From NCBI RefSeq assembly GCF_039634785.1, contig NZ_JBBIAB010000007.1, positions 62,001-126,000 on the forward strand: 64,000 bases of DNA, written 5' to 3'. The notes beneath the pieces were generated by a model. It was not told the DNA's origin and ran no database searches. It saw only the letters and a list, made by a program, of their open reading frames with translations. This DNA comes from Tistrella mobilis (lineage in GTDB: Bacteria > Pseudomonadota > Alphaproteobacteria > Tistrellales > Tistrellaceae). A program made the translations under genes and the position numbers. This document shows, one piece after another, positions 37,635 through 46,984 of the stretch (within the stretch, counting starts at the first letter, position 1; every line of letters starts with the position of its first letter).

Positions 37635-39908
37635 TCAGGCGCTGCGCAGACGATCCAGGAAGCCGCTCATCGACCCGTCGAGATTGCGGGAGGCCGCGCC
37701 CAGCGCATCGGCGGCATGCCGCACCTGATCCGCCCCTTCCGACGTGCGGCGGCTGGCATCGGCGACATCGGCGATCGATGTCGACACCTCGCGGGACCCG
37801 GCACTCAGCTCGGCCACGCTGCGGGCGATCTCCTGGGTGGAACTGCCCTGCTGCTCGACGGCGGCCGCGATGGCACTCGCAATCTCGTTCAGCCGCAGGA
37901 TCGTGTCACGCACGTCGCGGATCGCCTGGACCGCCTCTCCGGTGCGGTTCTGGATCGCTTCCACCCGCTGGCTGATCCGACCGGTCGCCTTGGCGGTTTC
38001 GGCCGCCAGGGTCTTCACCTCGCCCGCCACCACCGCAAAGCCCTTGCCGGCCTCGCCGGCACGCGCCGCCTCGATGGTCGCGTTCAGGGCCAGCAGATTG
38101 GTCTGGCCGGCGATCTCGCCGATCAGCCGCACCACCTCGCTGATCTCCTCGCTGGCCTTGCCCAGCTCCTCGACCGTGGTGTCGGTACGCTCGACCTGGG
38201 CGACCGCACCCCGGGCGATGGTCGATGCCTCCTGGACCTGATTGCCGATCTCGGCAACCGCACCCGAGAGCTGGCGGGTGGCATCGGAGACCGTCTCGGC
38301 GTTGCGTTCCGCCTCTTCACTGGCCGCCGCGACGGTCTGGGCACGCTCGTCGCCCCGGGCCGCAGCTGCGGTCAGCTCCGACGAACTGGCACCCAGCGCC
38401 GAAACCGCCTCTGCCAGCTGGTCGACCACGCCCTTGACCTCGGCCTCGAAAGTGGCGGCCAGATCGAGCATTTCCCTGCGCCGGATTTCCCGCTGCCGCT
38501 CTTCCTCTGCCGCCGCGCGGGCCTTGGCCGCCTCGACCTCGGCGGTGGTGTCGCGGAAGACCTGCAGGGCCTCGGTCATCCGGCCGATCTCGTCGCCGCC
38601 CGCCGGCGGCAGTTCCACCGTCAGGTCGCCGGCCGCGACCGAACGCATCGCCCGCTCCAGACGCCGCAAGCGGCCGATGACCCGCCGGCCGACATAGCCG
38701 AGCGCGATCAGCAGCGAGACCGCGACGCTCGCACCGGCAAGCGCGAGCAAAACCGTCCGGCTGCGGGCCAGGTCTTCGGTCGTGCGGCTGCGCACCTCGG
38801 CGATGGCGCCCGAGGTCTGGAAGACCAGCCCGTCGACATCTTCCGCCAGCAGCTGGCCGGCCTCGCGGGCGGCCTGCAGACGCTGGTCGACCTGGGTCAG
38901 CGCCGTGATTTCCGCCACGCGCATCTCGAAGACATTGTTTTTGTCGCCGGGCGTCGCCGCCTGGGAGAAGCGTGTCACCGCCTCGAGCAGGGGGCCCTTG
39001 TTCACCCGCTCGTCCAGGGCCTTGGTGTCGCGATCGAGCGCATAGGCGGCCGCCTGAAGCCGCTGACGCAGCCGTTCCAGATGTGTGGCGTTGGTGATGG
39101 TCGCGGTCTCGGCAACGATGCCCTGGGCGGCCGCGATGTCACCGCGCAGCTGGATGCTGAGCTGAAGGGCCGGCAGCTGCCGGCTGGTCAGATCATAGAC
39201 CGCCTCCTGCAGCATGCCGAACTCGAACATGCCGGCGGTCGCCTCCGCCTTGTTGCGGAAGTCCTGGGAGATCCGCTGCGCCCCCGGAGAGATGGCCGCC
39301 AGATAGGTGTCGCGTGCACCGGCCAGGTCGCGGATGGCGGCTTCACGCCGGGCGGTCAGCGCATAGCGCTCTTCAACCGCCTTGAGCAGTTCATCGAGCC
39401 GGGCGATCAGGGCGTCGACATCCTCGCCGACCATGCCGACCAGGCCGGCATCCAGCCCGGCCGATTGCAGGGCGGCAAGATCGCCGCGCATGCCGCCGAT
39501 CGCGGAGGTGATCGCCTGGCGTTCCTTGTCGAGCGCCTCGGCCGAGCCGGCACTGGCGACAGCCGGGGCCGAGGCCGCCAGCACCTCCGCCTGCCGGGCA
39601 AGACGCAGTGCCGCGGTCAGCGGCCGCACGCCCTGTTCCTGCACCTCCTCGAAGCCACGCTCCACCCGACCGTAAGAGATCCAGGCGACACCGCTCGCCA
39701 CGACGGCCAGGATCGACACCACCGCAAAGGCCAGGAACAGCTTCGGCCCAAGCCCGATCCGGCCCAGCCGCCCGGGGCGCCGGACGTCCCGGCCGCGGGG
39801 CCCCTCGGCCCGGCGGCGCCGGAAACGTCGGCGACGGCCGGTTTCCGGTGCCGGCGTGGTCGTGACATCGGCTCCCGCACCGGTGGCCTGCTGGTCATGC
39901 TCGCTCAT
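37635..39908 (-). CDS. Methyl-accepting chemotaxis protein with helical periplasmic sensor
   Basis: 757 residues. An unusual Arg-rich cytoplasmic N-terminus (about residues 24-47, [20 protein letters not shown]) precedes the first membrane segment (about 55-78). The ~270-residue periplasmic part is predicted all-helical, long enough for a helical-bimodular (HBM-type) sensor. The second membrane segment ([20 protein letters not shown]) is followed by HAMP with [17 protein letters not shown] and the signalling domain with [20 protein letters not shown]. The start at 39908 has GGGAGG upstream. HBM sensors in other bacteria bind organic acids or purines; here the ligand is unknown. Confidence 0.92.
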   Translation of the reverse strand: MSEHDQQATGAGADVTTTPAPETGRRRRFRRRRAEGPRGRDVRRPGRLGRIGLGPKLFLAFAVVSILAVVASGVAWISYGRVERGFEEVQEQGVRPLTAALRLARQAEVLAASAPAVASAGSAEALDKERQAITSAIGGMRGDLAALQSAGLDAGLVGMVGEDVDALIARLDELLKAVEERYALTARREAAIRDLAGARDTYLAAISPGAQRISQDFRNKAEATAGMFEFGMLQEAVYDLTSRQLPALQLSIQLRGDIAAAQGIVAETATITNATHLERLRQRLQAAAYALDRDTKALDERVNKGPLLEAVTRFSQAATPGDKNNVFEMRVAEITALTQVDQRLQAAREAGQLLAEDVDGLVFQTSGAIAEVRSRTTEDLARSRTVLLALAGASVAVSLLIALGYVGRRVIGRLRRLERAMRSVAAGDLTVELPPAGGDEIGRMTEALQVFRDTTAEVEAAKARAAAEEERQREIRRREMLDLAATFEAEVKGVVDQLAEAVSALGASSSELTAAAARGDERAQTVAAASEEAERNAETVSDATRQLSGAVAEIGNQVQEASTIARGAVAQVERTDTTVEELGKASEEISEVVRLIGEIAGQTNLLALNATIEAARAGEAGKGFAVVAGEVKTLAAETAKATGRISQRVEAIQNRTGEAVQAIRDVRDTILRLNEIASAIAAAVEQQGSSTQEIARSVAELSAGSREVSTSIADVADASRRTSEGADQVRHAADALGAASRNLDGSMSGFLDRLRSA

Positions 39909-40065
39909 GTCGTCCCAACCTCCCCTGATCGTTCTTCTTTGTCGTTTCCGCGTCCTGCCCGCGGCATGCGACGGTCGGAGCCCCCCCGGCCCGGCCGTCG
40001 CATGGACCTTCATGACAACATCATTAAGGGATGAAACTTATCGGTCCGTTAACGCCAGACGATGA

Positions 40066-41079
40066 TCAGCCGTCGCCGAGGCCGGCCACAGCAGAGAAAA
40101 GCGCGGCGCGCAAGCGGCCGGCATCGCCCTCGACCATCCAGATCACCCGCGATCCGGCCCCGACCTCGTCCCCGGCATCGAAAGAGGCGAGCGTCTGCCC
40201 CCGCGCCGGCCCGTGGAGGACGACCCGCAATCGCCCCGATACCGCCCTAACGGCCCCCGGCGCCAGCAGATCGGCGATGACGCAAGGATCGTGCAGAGGC
40301 GCCTCGTCGGCGGGCGCGCCGCCCATCCCGGGCAGCGGCGCCACCCGGTGCCGGTCGAGATAGGCCCCCAGCATGCCGGCGACGGCCCGCCCCGCCCGGC
40401 TGTCGAGGGCGGCATATCGGGCGATCTCGGCACGATCGGCGGTGACGGTATGGGTGAGCGTCAGCCCGTAAACGTAGAACGGCACGCCGTCGGCACCGGC
40501 CGCATCCAGGGTGGCCGCCACCCGTTCCAGCGCCTCGGGATCGACATAGGCGTTGAATTCGGCCGCAGGGGTGATGTTGCCGCGCCCGGCACTGCCGATC
40601 ATGGCGCGCACCTCCAGCAGCCCGTCTGCGATGTCGGGCGCCATGATCAGCGCCGTCGCCAGATTTGTCAGCGGCCCCAGCGTCACCAGCCGGACCCGGC
40701 GGCCCTCTGCCGCCGCCCGCCGCAGCCGGTCGATCAGAAAGGTCACCGCATGGACCGGTTCCACCTCTCCCTGCGGCTCGGGCAGGCCGGCGCCGTCCAG
40801 ACCGTCGGCACCGTGGACGTCGGCGGCGTCGGTCAGGGCGCCGATCATCGGCCCGGGGCAGCCGGCATAGACCGGAAGCGCTGCGGCATCCAGCCCGGCC
40901 GCCTCGCGGATCCGCAGCGCATTGCGCCGGGTGTGACGGAGCGCGACATTGCCCGCGACCACCGTCACCGCCTCGAGGCCGCTGAGGTGCCGGGCACCGA
41001 TCGCCGCGAACAGGGCATGGGCGTCGTCAACGCCCGGGTCGCAGTCGATGATGGTGGGCGGCACGGCGACAGCGGTCAT
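40066..41079 (-). CDS. Nucleoside hydrolase (inosine-uridine preferring family)
   Basis: 337 residues. The Ca-binding aspartate cluster IIDCDPGVDDAHALFAAI (DCDPGVDD at about 12-19) defines the family, with VTLGPLTNLATALIMAPDIA and the C-terminal catalytic region PLHDPCVIADLLAP (His, Asp). It hydrolyses ribonucleosides to base and ribose. The ATG at 41079 is preferred over an upstream TTG. It is divergent from an MFS transporter; nucleoside or base uptake by that transporter is possible. Confidence 0.93.
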   Translation of the reverse strand: MTAVAVPPTIIDCDPGVDDAHALFAAIGARHLSGLEAVTVVAGNVALRHTRRNALRIREAAGLDAAALPVYAGCPGPMIGALTDAADVHGADGLDGAGLPEPQGEVEPVHAVTFLIDRLRRAAAEGRRVRLVTLGPLTNLATALIMAPDIADGLLEVRAMIGSAGRGNITPAAEFNAYVDPEALERVAATLDAAGADGVPFYVYGLTLTHTVTADRAEIARYAALDSRAGRAVAGMLGAYLDRHRVAPLPGMGGAPADEAPLHDPCVIADLLAPGAVRAVSGRLRVVLHGPARGQTLASFDAGDEVGAGSRVIWMVEGDAGRLRAALFSAVAGLGDG

Positions 41080-41122
41080 GGGCACGGCTTTCAAATGGCG
41101 TTCGGGGCCGACAGAGTGACAT

Positions 41123-41183
41123 GTCCGATACCCGGGGGGGAAGAGGTCCGATACACGATATGGACGCCACGCGATATGGACGC
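41123..41183. promoter_or_regulatory. Repeated motifs in the nucleoside hydrolase/MFS divergent region
   Basis: CGATATGGACGC occurs at 41156-41167 and 41172-41183 (16-base period), and TCCGATAC occurs twice in the preceding 40 bases. These could be tandem regulator sites. No regulator gene is adjacent. Confidence 0.35.
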
Positions 41184-41279
41184 GGCGGTTTCAACAGGTC
41201 AGGATGGTGAAAACACCCCGGGCCCGCCGGCTGATGCGGGGCACATCCCGGACCAGAAGGATGCGGAGTTCCCACCCCC

Positions 41280-42500
41280 ATGACCGCCACCGTCACCGAC
41301 CCGGCCCGTGCGCCGGGCGGCAGCCGCCGCGCCATTGCACTGCTGTCCCTGTCGCAGGGCTTCTACACCATCATGACCATGCTGCTGGTGACGGTATCGG
41401 CCCTCGCCGGCCATATGCTGGCCGAAGACAAGAGCCTGGCCACCCTGCCCTTCGCGCTGACCTTCATCGCCAATACCGCCACCACCATCCCGGCCTCGAT
41501 GCTGATGGCGCGGCAGGGCCGGCGGGCGGGCTTTGCGCTCGGCGCCTGTCTCGGCATCGCCGGGGCGCTGCTCGCGGCCGTCGCCATCGCCATGGCGAGC
41601 TTCCTGCTGCTCTGTGCCGCCATGGTTCTGGTCGGCATGTCGAACGGCTTCAGCGTCTTCCTGCGCCATGCGGCGGGCGAGGCCGCGCCACGCGGCGGCG
41701 AGGCGCGGGCGATCGCCTTCGTCATCTCGGGCGGGCTGCTCGCCGCCCTGGTCGGCCCCACGCTGGCCGGCGCATCACGCGACGCGATATCGCCCTATCC
41801 CTTCCTCGGCACCTATCTGGTGATCGCCGGTGCCGCGGTTCTGATGCTGATTGCCGCCCTGGCCCTGGACCTGCGCAAGCCGGCCGGCACGGTCAAATCG
41901 CTCTCGGGCGGGCTGGGCGCCGCCTTCCGGCGGCCGCGTTTCGTGATCGCGATCCTGGCCGGCATCACCGCCTATACGGTGATGAACCTGCTGATGACCG
42001 CAACACCGCTGGCGATGGTCGCCTGCGGGCTGGATTTCACCTCCACCGCCCAGGTCATCCAATGGCATGTGCTCGGCATGTTCGCCCCGGCGCTGATCGT
42101 CGGCCGGCTGATCGAACGTTTCGGCCTGATGCCGATGATGCTGGCCGGCTGCCTGCTGATGGCGATGGCGATCGGCGTCGGCGCCTCAGGGATCAGCGTC
42201 TGGCATTTCAGGATCAGCCTCACCCTGCTCGGCCTCGGCTGGTCGGCCCTGTTCGTCGGTGCCACCACCCTGGTATCGCTGTCGCTGCTGCCGGCCGAAC
42301 GGGGCCCGGGTCAGGCTGCCAATGATTTCCTGGTCTTCGGGCTGGTGGCGCTCTCGGCCTTTTTCTCGGGCCAGCTCATCGAGCGCTTCGACTGGGCCAC
42401 GCTCACCCTCTCGGCCCTGCCGCCGGTGGCGCTGACGGCCTGTGCCCTGGCCTGGCTCTGGGCCATGGAAGGCACTCGCCCGCGCGCCATAGGCGTCTGA
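41280..42500 (+). CDS. MFS transporter
   Basis: 406 residues with twelve hydrophobic segments separated by a central loop near residue 200. The segment after helix 2 reads MARQGRRAGFALGACLG, the conserved MFS loop. The family resembles drug- or metabolite-type MFS but the substrate is not evident. It is divergent from the nucleoside hydrolase and ends in a textbook terminator. Confidence 0.9.
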   Translation: MTATVTDPARAPGGSRRAIALLSLSQGFYTIMTMLLVTVSALAGHMLAEDKSLATLPFALTFIANTATTIPASMLMARQGRRAGFALGACLGIAGALLAAVAIAMASFLLLCAAMVLVGMSNGFSVFLRHAAGEAAPRGGEARAIAFVISGGLLAALVGPTLAGASRDAISPYPFLGTYLVIAGAAVLMLIAALALDLRKPAGTVKSLSGGLGAAFRRPRFVIAILAGITAYTVMNLLMTATPLAMVACGLDFTSTAQVIQWHVLGMFAPALIVGRLIERFGLMPMMLAGCLLMAMAIGVGASGISVWHFRISLTLLGLGWSALFVGATTLVSLSLLPAERGPGQAANDFLVFGLVALSAFFSGQLIERFDWATLTLSALPPVALTACALAWLWAMEGTRPRAIGV

Positions 42501-42515
42501 TCGTCATGCGCCACA

Positions 42516-42540
42516 ACGCCCGGATGAACCATCCGGGCGT
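42516..42540 (+). terminator. Rho-independent terminator of the MFS gene
   Basis: ACGCCCGGAT (42516-42525) pairs with ATCCGGGCGT (42531-42540), followed by TTTTCTTTTC. Confidence 0.9.
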
Positions 42541-42685
42541 TTTTCTTTTCCATAAAGAAATCATCAGTAGAATTTTGGATTGAAAAAGAAGCATCTCCGT
42601 GGAATCTTCTGCTGGCGAAAAGGCAGGGGGCAGTTCCATCCGCCGCGCGGCCACGCCACCGGTCCGCGCCGCACGGAGACCACTG

Positions 42686-43432
42686 ATGACCGCGACACCG
42701 GAGACATCCCGGATCGTGGAGCTGGCCGCCGGTGACGGTATTGCCGTTGCACCGGCCCGTTGGAGCTTTGCCGGCGATGTCGCCGGCAAGTTCGACGGCC
42801 ATGTCTCCCGATCCGTGCCGCTTTACGACAGCGGCCATGATCTGACGGCCAGGCTTTCGGACTATTTCGTCCGGGCGGGGTCCACCGTCTACGAGATCGG
42901 CACCTCCACCGGCACCCTGCTGCGCCGGCTGGCGGCACGCCATGGCGACCTCGCCGACACCCGCTTCATCGGGCTGGACGTGGAACCCGACATGATCGCC
43001 CATGCCCGGCAGGTCCATGCCGACATGCCGAACATGTTCTTCCAGACCGCCCGGGCGGAGCGCTTCGCCTTCGAACGCTCGGACCTGATCACCGCCCATT
43101 ACACGGTGCAGTTCATCCCGCCCAAACATCGGCAGGCGCTGTTCGACCGGATCTGGGACGCCCTCGACTGGGGCGGCGCCTTCATCCTGTTCGAGAAGGT
43201 GCGGGCCAACGACGCCCGTTTCCAGGATGCCTTCACCACGCTCTACAACGAATTCAAGCTCGCCAACGGTTACGACCATCACGAGGTCCTGGCCAAAAGC
43301 CTGAGCCTGAAGGGCAAGATGGAGCCCTTCACCTCCGAGGCGAATGTCGACTTCATGCGCCGGGCCGGGTTCACCGACATCATCACGGTCCAGAAATATC
43401 TCTGCTTCGAAGGGTGGCTCGCGATCAAATGA
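42686..43432 (+). CDS. CmoA-like class I SAM-dependent methyltransferase
   Basis: 248 residues. The order of segments follows CmoA (carboxy-SAM synthase): WSFAGDVAGKFDGHVSRSVP, STVYEIGTSTGTLLRRLA, LITAHYTVQFIPPKHRQALF and LYNEFKLANGYDHHEVLAKS. CmoA proper has Arg/Lys-rich residues after this last motif for the carboxylate; here KSLSLKG replaces QKRSML, so it may not bind carboxy-SAM. No cmoB is adjacent. ATG 42686 has CGGAGACC upstream and an AT-rich promoter patch lies at 42540-42600. It is first of four genes coupled by 4-bp overlaps. Confidence 0.85.
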   Translation: MTATPETSRIVELAAGDGIAVAPARWSFAGDVAGKFDGHVSRSVPLYDSGHDLTARLSDYFVRAGSTVYEIGTSTGTLLRRLAARHGDLADTRFIGLDVEPDMIAHARQVHADMPNMFFQTARAERFAFERSDLITAHYTVQFIPPKHRQALFDRIWDALDWGGAFILFEKVRANDARFQDAFTTLYNEFKLANGYDHHEVLAKSLSLKGKMEPFTSEANVDFMRRAGFTDIITVQKYLCFEGWLAIK

Positions 43433-44253
43433 CCGACATGTCCCTGCCCCTGACCCGTTTCGCGGTGCGCGGTACCAGCTTCGCCCTCCACGATCCGGGC
43501 GACACCGTGGCGCGCGAAACCTTCTCGGCCATCGGCTATGAACCCGCCGTGGTCGATCTGCTCGACCGGATCGCGGACAGGCTGCCGGCCGCCACCTTCT
43601 GCGATGTCGGCGCGCTGCACGGCTATTACCCCTGCCTCGTCGCCGCCCGCTATCCAGGCTGGCGGGTGGAGGCTTTCGAGCCCAACCCGCAGGCTTTCGA
43701 GGTGCTGGCCGGAAACATCCGCCGCGCCGGAGATGTCCATGCCACCAGGGAACCCGGCCGCGCCCATTGTCTGGCGCTCAACGACACCGGCGACAGCCTG
43801 CATTTCCGTGGCCGGACCATCGTCGCCCCCGACACGCCGGACGCGATCATCGTGCCCGGCCGGCGCTTCGACGATCTGGCCTGCGACCTGCCCGCCGGAC
43901 CGCTGGTGGTGAAGATCGACGTGCACGGTGCCGAGGGGGTGGTTCTGGCCGGCATGACCGCCTGCCTGGCCGGCAGCCTGCCCGGCATCGACCTTCGGGC
44001 CGTGCTGATCGAGGTGCATGCCCATCATCTGCTGGTCGGCGGCCACGACTATGAAGGCATGCTGGGGCGGCTGGAAGGCGCCGGGCTCGAGGTGTTCGAG
44101 ATCCGCGACTTCCGCGATACCGATACCGCACTGCCGGTGCCGCTGACCGGGGAAACCCGGCGGCGCTTCGTCGATCCCGCGCTCTGGACCCAGGCGCAGA
44201 TCGATCGCGAACGGCTGATCCTGGCCACCCGTCCCGGGACCTTCCGACCTTGA
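43429..44253 (+). CDS. FkbM-family methyltransferase
   Basis: 274 residues. The FkbM fold is suggested by TFCDVGALHGYYPCLVAARY, VEAFEPNPQAFEVLAGNI and LVVKIDVHGAEGVVLAGM. FkbM-type enzymes O-methylate sugars or macrolides. ATGA overlap with the upstream methyltransferase and TTGA overlap with the downstream exporter show strong coupling. The acceptor is unknown. Confidence 0.85.
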   Translation: MTDMSLPLTRFAVRGTSFALHDPGDTVARETFSAIGYEPAVVDLLDRIADRLPAATFCDVGALHGYYPCLVAARYPGWRVEAFEPNPQAFEVLAGNIRRAGDVHATREPGRAHCLALNDTGDSLHFRGRTIVAPDTPDAIIVPGRRFDDLACDLPAGPLVVKIDVHGAEGVVLAGMTACLAGSLPGIDLRAVLIEVHAHHLLVGGHDYEGMLGRLEGAGLEVFEIRDFRDTDTALPVPLTGETRRRFVDPALWTQAQIDRERLILATRPGTFRP

Positions 44254-44909
44254 CCGCACAGCTGTTCGGATCGGTGATGCTGCTGGCGGTGGTGCATCTC
44301 GCCGCCATGCTCTCCCCCGGGCCGACCGCGCTGATCGTGCTGCGGCACGGCGCCGAACCCCGCATGGGGCCGATGGCGCCGCTGGTCTCGGGCATCGTCG
44401 GGGCGACGGTCACCAATGTCGCGCTGATGATGGCGGGGGTGGCGGCGGTGATCGCCGCCTCCCCCGCCCTCGGCCTGGCCCTGGCGTTGGGCGGCGCCGC
44501 CTATCTGGTCTGGCTCGGCATCCGCAATCTGATGGCCGCGGTCACCAAGATGCGCCACCGCCGCGCGGCACGCGCTGCGGCAGCCCCGGTCCCGCCCCCG
44601 CCGCAGCGTCGCTCGCCGGCGGCGCTGTTTCGCGACGGCTATCTGGTCAACCTGCTCAACCCCAAGATCGCGATCTTCTATGTCAGCATCTTCTCGCAGG
44701 TCGCCACCCCCGATCTGCCGCGTGCAGCCCTTGCGGTCTTCGGCGGCCAGCTGATCCTGCAATCGGCCCTGTTCTGGTCGTGTTTCGCGATCCTCGCCCG
44801 ATCGGGCGTGATCGCCCGGGCGGTCGATGCCTCCAATGGCTGGGTCGATTTCGTCTTCGGCGGCGCGCTGATCGGCTTTGCCACCACACTTGCATGGAGT
44901 GCCCTGTGA
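44250..44909 (+). CDS. LysE/RhtB-family exporter
   Basis: 219 residues with about six membrane segments and the family start HLAAMLSPGPTALIVLRHG (about residues 16-34), then GYLVNLLNPKIAIFYVSIF. The start is TTG 44250 overlapping the previous stop; ATG 44277 would lose the first 9 residues. The central cytoplasmic loop carries a Pro/Arg-rich stretch (PVPPPPQRR). LysE proteins export amino acids or related solutes. Being coupled to two methyltransferases suggests it exports their product (inference). Confidence 0.88.
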   Translation: MTAQLFGSVMLLAVVHLAAMLSPGPTALIVLRHGAEPRMGPMAPLVSGIVGATVTNVALMMAGVAAVIAASPALGLALALGGAAYLVWLGIRNLMAAVTKMRHRRAARAAAAPVPPPPQRRSPAALFRDGYLVNLLNPKIAIFYVSIFSQVATPDLPRAALAVFGGQLILQSALFWSCFAILARSGVIARAVDASNGWVDFVFGGALIGFATTLAWSAL

Positions 44910-45490
44910 CCGCCCCCTCCCCCGCCAATCAGCCCTCTTTGACCAGTGTCGACTGGAGCAGCATCCCGGCCCCCGTCGATGACGGTGCCGCCGCACATCT
45001 GACCGGTGCCCGTCTGCCGGATCTGGCCCTGCCCTCGACCGCGGGCGGCACCGTCCGTCTGGCCGATCTCGCCGGCTGGAGCGTGCTCTATTTCTATCCG
45101 ATGACCGGCCGGCCGGATCAGCCCCTGCCCGAGGGCTGGGACATGATCCCTGGTGCCCGCGGCTGCACGCCGCAGTCCTGCGCCTTCCGCGACCATGCCG
45201 CCGAGCTGGCCGAGGCCGGGGTCTCCGCGCTCTATGGCATCTCCACCCAGGACACCGCCTGGCAGCGCGAGGCGGCAGAGCGGCTGCACCTGCCCTTCCC
45301 GCTGCTGTCGGACGCAGATCTGCAGGTGACCCGGGCGCTGAACCTGCCGGTGATGGAGGTGGGCGGGCACCGGCTGATCCGCCGGCTGACCCTGATCACC
45401 CGCGATGCTGTGGTGCAGCAGGTGTTCTATCCGGTCTTCCCGCCCGACCGGAATGCGGGCGATGTGCTGGACTGGCTGCGCCGGCGCTGA
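44906..45490 (+). CDS. PrxQ/BCP-type peroxiredoxin
   Basis: 194 residues from a GTG at 44906 (overlapping the exporter stop) with GGAG seven bases upstream. Thioredoxin fold; the reactive segment is GARGCTPQSCAFRDH with Cys at about 87 and 92, the CX4C spacing of atypical 2-Cys PrxQ enzymes. It reduces peroxides at the expense of thioredoxin. Its place at the end of a methyltransferase-exporter operon is odd. It is convergent with the MFS gene 33 bases away. Confidence 0.9.
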   Translation: MTAPSPANQPSLTSVDWSSIPAPVDDGAAAHLTGARLPDLALPSTAGGTVRLADLAGWSVLYFYPMTGRPDQPLPEGWDMIPGARGCTPQSCAFRDHAAELAEAGVSALYGISTQDTAWQREAAERLHLPFPLLSDADLQVTRALNLPVMEVGGHRLIRRLTLITRDAVVQQVFYPVFPPDRNAGDVLDWLRRR

Positions 45491-45523
45491 CGGCCAGCCC
45501 CACACCCTTCAGCCCCACACCTG

Positions 45524-46795
45524 TCAACCCCTGACCGGCGGCCGGAGCGTGCGAACCGCACCGGCCGCCAGGAAGCACAGGATACCGGCGGCGAAGAAGG
45601 CCGGCAGATAGGTGCCGAGTTCGCTCCGCGACAGCCCGGCGCCGAAGGCCGCGGTGGCGGCGCCGATCTGGTGGCCGGCGAAGATCCAGCCGAAGACCAT
45701 CGGCGCCCGCTCCCGGCCGAAGCGGTCGGCGGTGAGTTTGATGGTCGGCGGCACCGTCGCCACCCAGTCGAGACCATAGAACATCGCGAACAGCGACAGG
45801 CCGTAGAGGGTGAAATCCGAATAGGGCAGGAAGACCAGCGACAGCCCGCGCAGGCCATAATACCAGAACAACAGCTTGCGGTTGTCGTAGCGATCCGACA
45901 GCCAGCCGGACAGCACCGTGCCGATGAAATCGAAGATGCCCATCAGGGCCAGCAACCCGGCGGCCCTGACCTCGGCCACGCCGAAATCGACACAGAGCGG
46001 TACCAGATGGGTCTGAACCAGGCCATTGGTGCTGGCGCCGCAGATGAAGAAGGTCAGGAACAGCACCCAGAAGACCCTGGTCCGTGCCGCATCCTTAAGC
46101 GCGCCGATGGCCGCCAGGGCGACCGAGGCGCCAGCCGGGCCTGCCGGCGGCGGCATCACCTCGGTCTCGCCATAGGCCGGCAGGCCCAGATCGGACGGGC
46201 GGTCGCGGAGCAGGATCAGGGCCAGGATCGCCGCCAGCGCCATCAATCCGCAGAGCAGCATCACCGCGGGGCGCCAGCCCATGCCGTCGGCGATCCAGGC
46301 GATCAGCGGCATGAACACCAGCTGGCCGGTGGCGGTGGAGGCGGTCAGCAGGCCGATCACCAGGCCGCGCCGCTTCACGAACCAGCGGGTCGCGACCGTC
46401 GCCCCCAGCACCATGGCGATCATGCCGGTGCCGATGCCGACAACCACGCCCCAGAGCAGGATCAACTGCCAGAGTTCGGTCATCGCCAGCGAGAGCGCCA
46501 GCCCGCCGCCCACGGTGGACAGCGACGCCAGCACCATGCGCCGGACGCCGAAGCGGTTGATCAGCGCGGCTGCAAACGGCCCCATCAGGCCGAACAGCAG
46601 CAGGCGGATCGCCATGGCGCCGGAAATCTCGGATGTCTGCCAGCCGAAATCCCGCTGCAACGGCAACAGCAGCACGCCGGGCGCGCCCACCGCCCCTGCC
46701 GCCACCAGCATGGTGAGAAAGGTCGTGCCCGCGACCACCCAGCCGTAATGGATCCGCCGGCGGGCAAGGGCCGCCGCGATCACCGTCGATGCCAT
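45524..46795 (-). CDS. MFS transporter, monocarboxylate/oxalate-type
   Basis: 423 residues with twelve membrane segments. The opening RRIHYGWVVAGTTFLTMLVA and the LSGWLSDRYDNRKLLFWYYG loop are those of the bacterial MCT-like/OFA MFS group. It is divergent from a TetR gene with an operator-like region in between, so the pair probably forms an inducible exporter or importer. The substrate is unknown. Confidence 0.9.
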   Translation of the reverse strand: MASTVIAAALARRRIHYGWVVAGTTFLTMLVAAGAVGAPGVLLLPLQRDFGWQTSEISGAMAIRLLLFGLMGPFAAALINRFGVRRMVLASLSTVGGGLALSLAMTELWQLILLWGVVVGIGTGMIAMVLGATVATRWFVKRRGLVIGLLTASTATGQLVFMPLIAWIADGMGWRPAVMLLCGLMALAAILALILLRDRPSDLGLPAYGETEVMPPPAGPAGASVALAAIGALKDAARTRVFWVLFLTFFICGASTNGLVQTHLVPLCVDFGVAEVRAAGLLALMGIFDFIGTVLSGWLSDRYDNRKLLFWYYGLRGLSLVFLPYSDFTLYGLSLFAMFYGLDWVATVPPTIKLTADRFGRERAPMVFGWIFAGHQIGAATAAFGAGLSRSELGTYLPAFFAAGILCFLAAGAVRTLRPPVRG

Positions 46796-46876
46796 TCGTC
46801 CGCTCCTGCCCAGGCCCGGCAGCCGTCGGCTGCCCTGCCGTCCACCGCCGCATTGCCGCCCAACGGCGTTCGGTTT

Positions 46877-46916
46877 ATGATGACGGCCATCATGTTTTAT
46901 TGATGATGAACGTCAT
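46877..46916. promoter_or_regulatory. Operator-like inverted repeats in the MFS/TetR divergent region
   Basis: ATGATG-ACGGC-CATCAT (46877-46893) and the related ATGA-ACG-TCAT (46906-46916) have centres 26 bases apart within an AT-rich patch. They lie between the MFS start (46795) and the TetR start (46985). Binding by the adjacent TetR is inferred. Confidence 0.6.
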
Positions 46917-46984
46917 ACCCGCCGTCAAGAGCAGATCGATGCATGCGCGACCGATCGACGTGCGGAAGAAAGGGGGCCAAAGCG

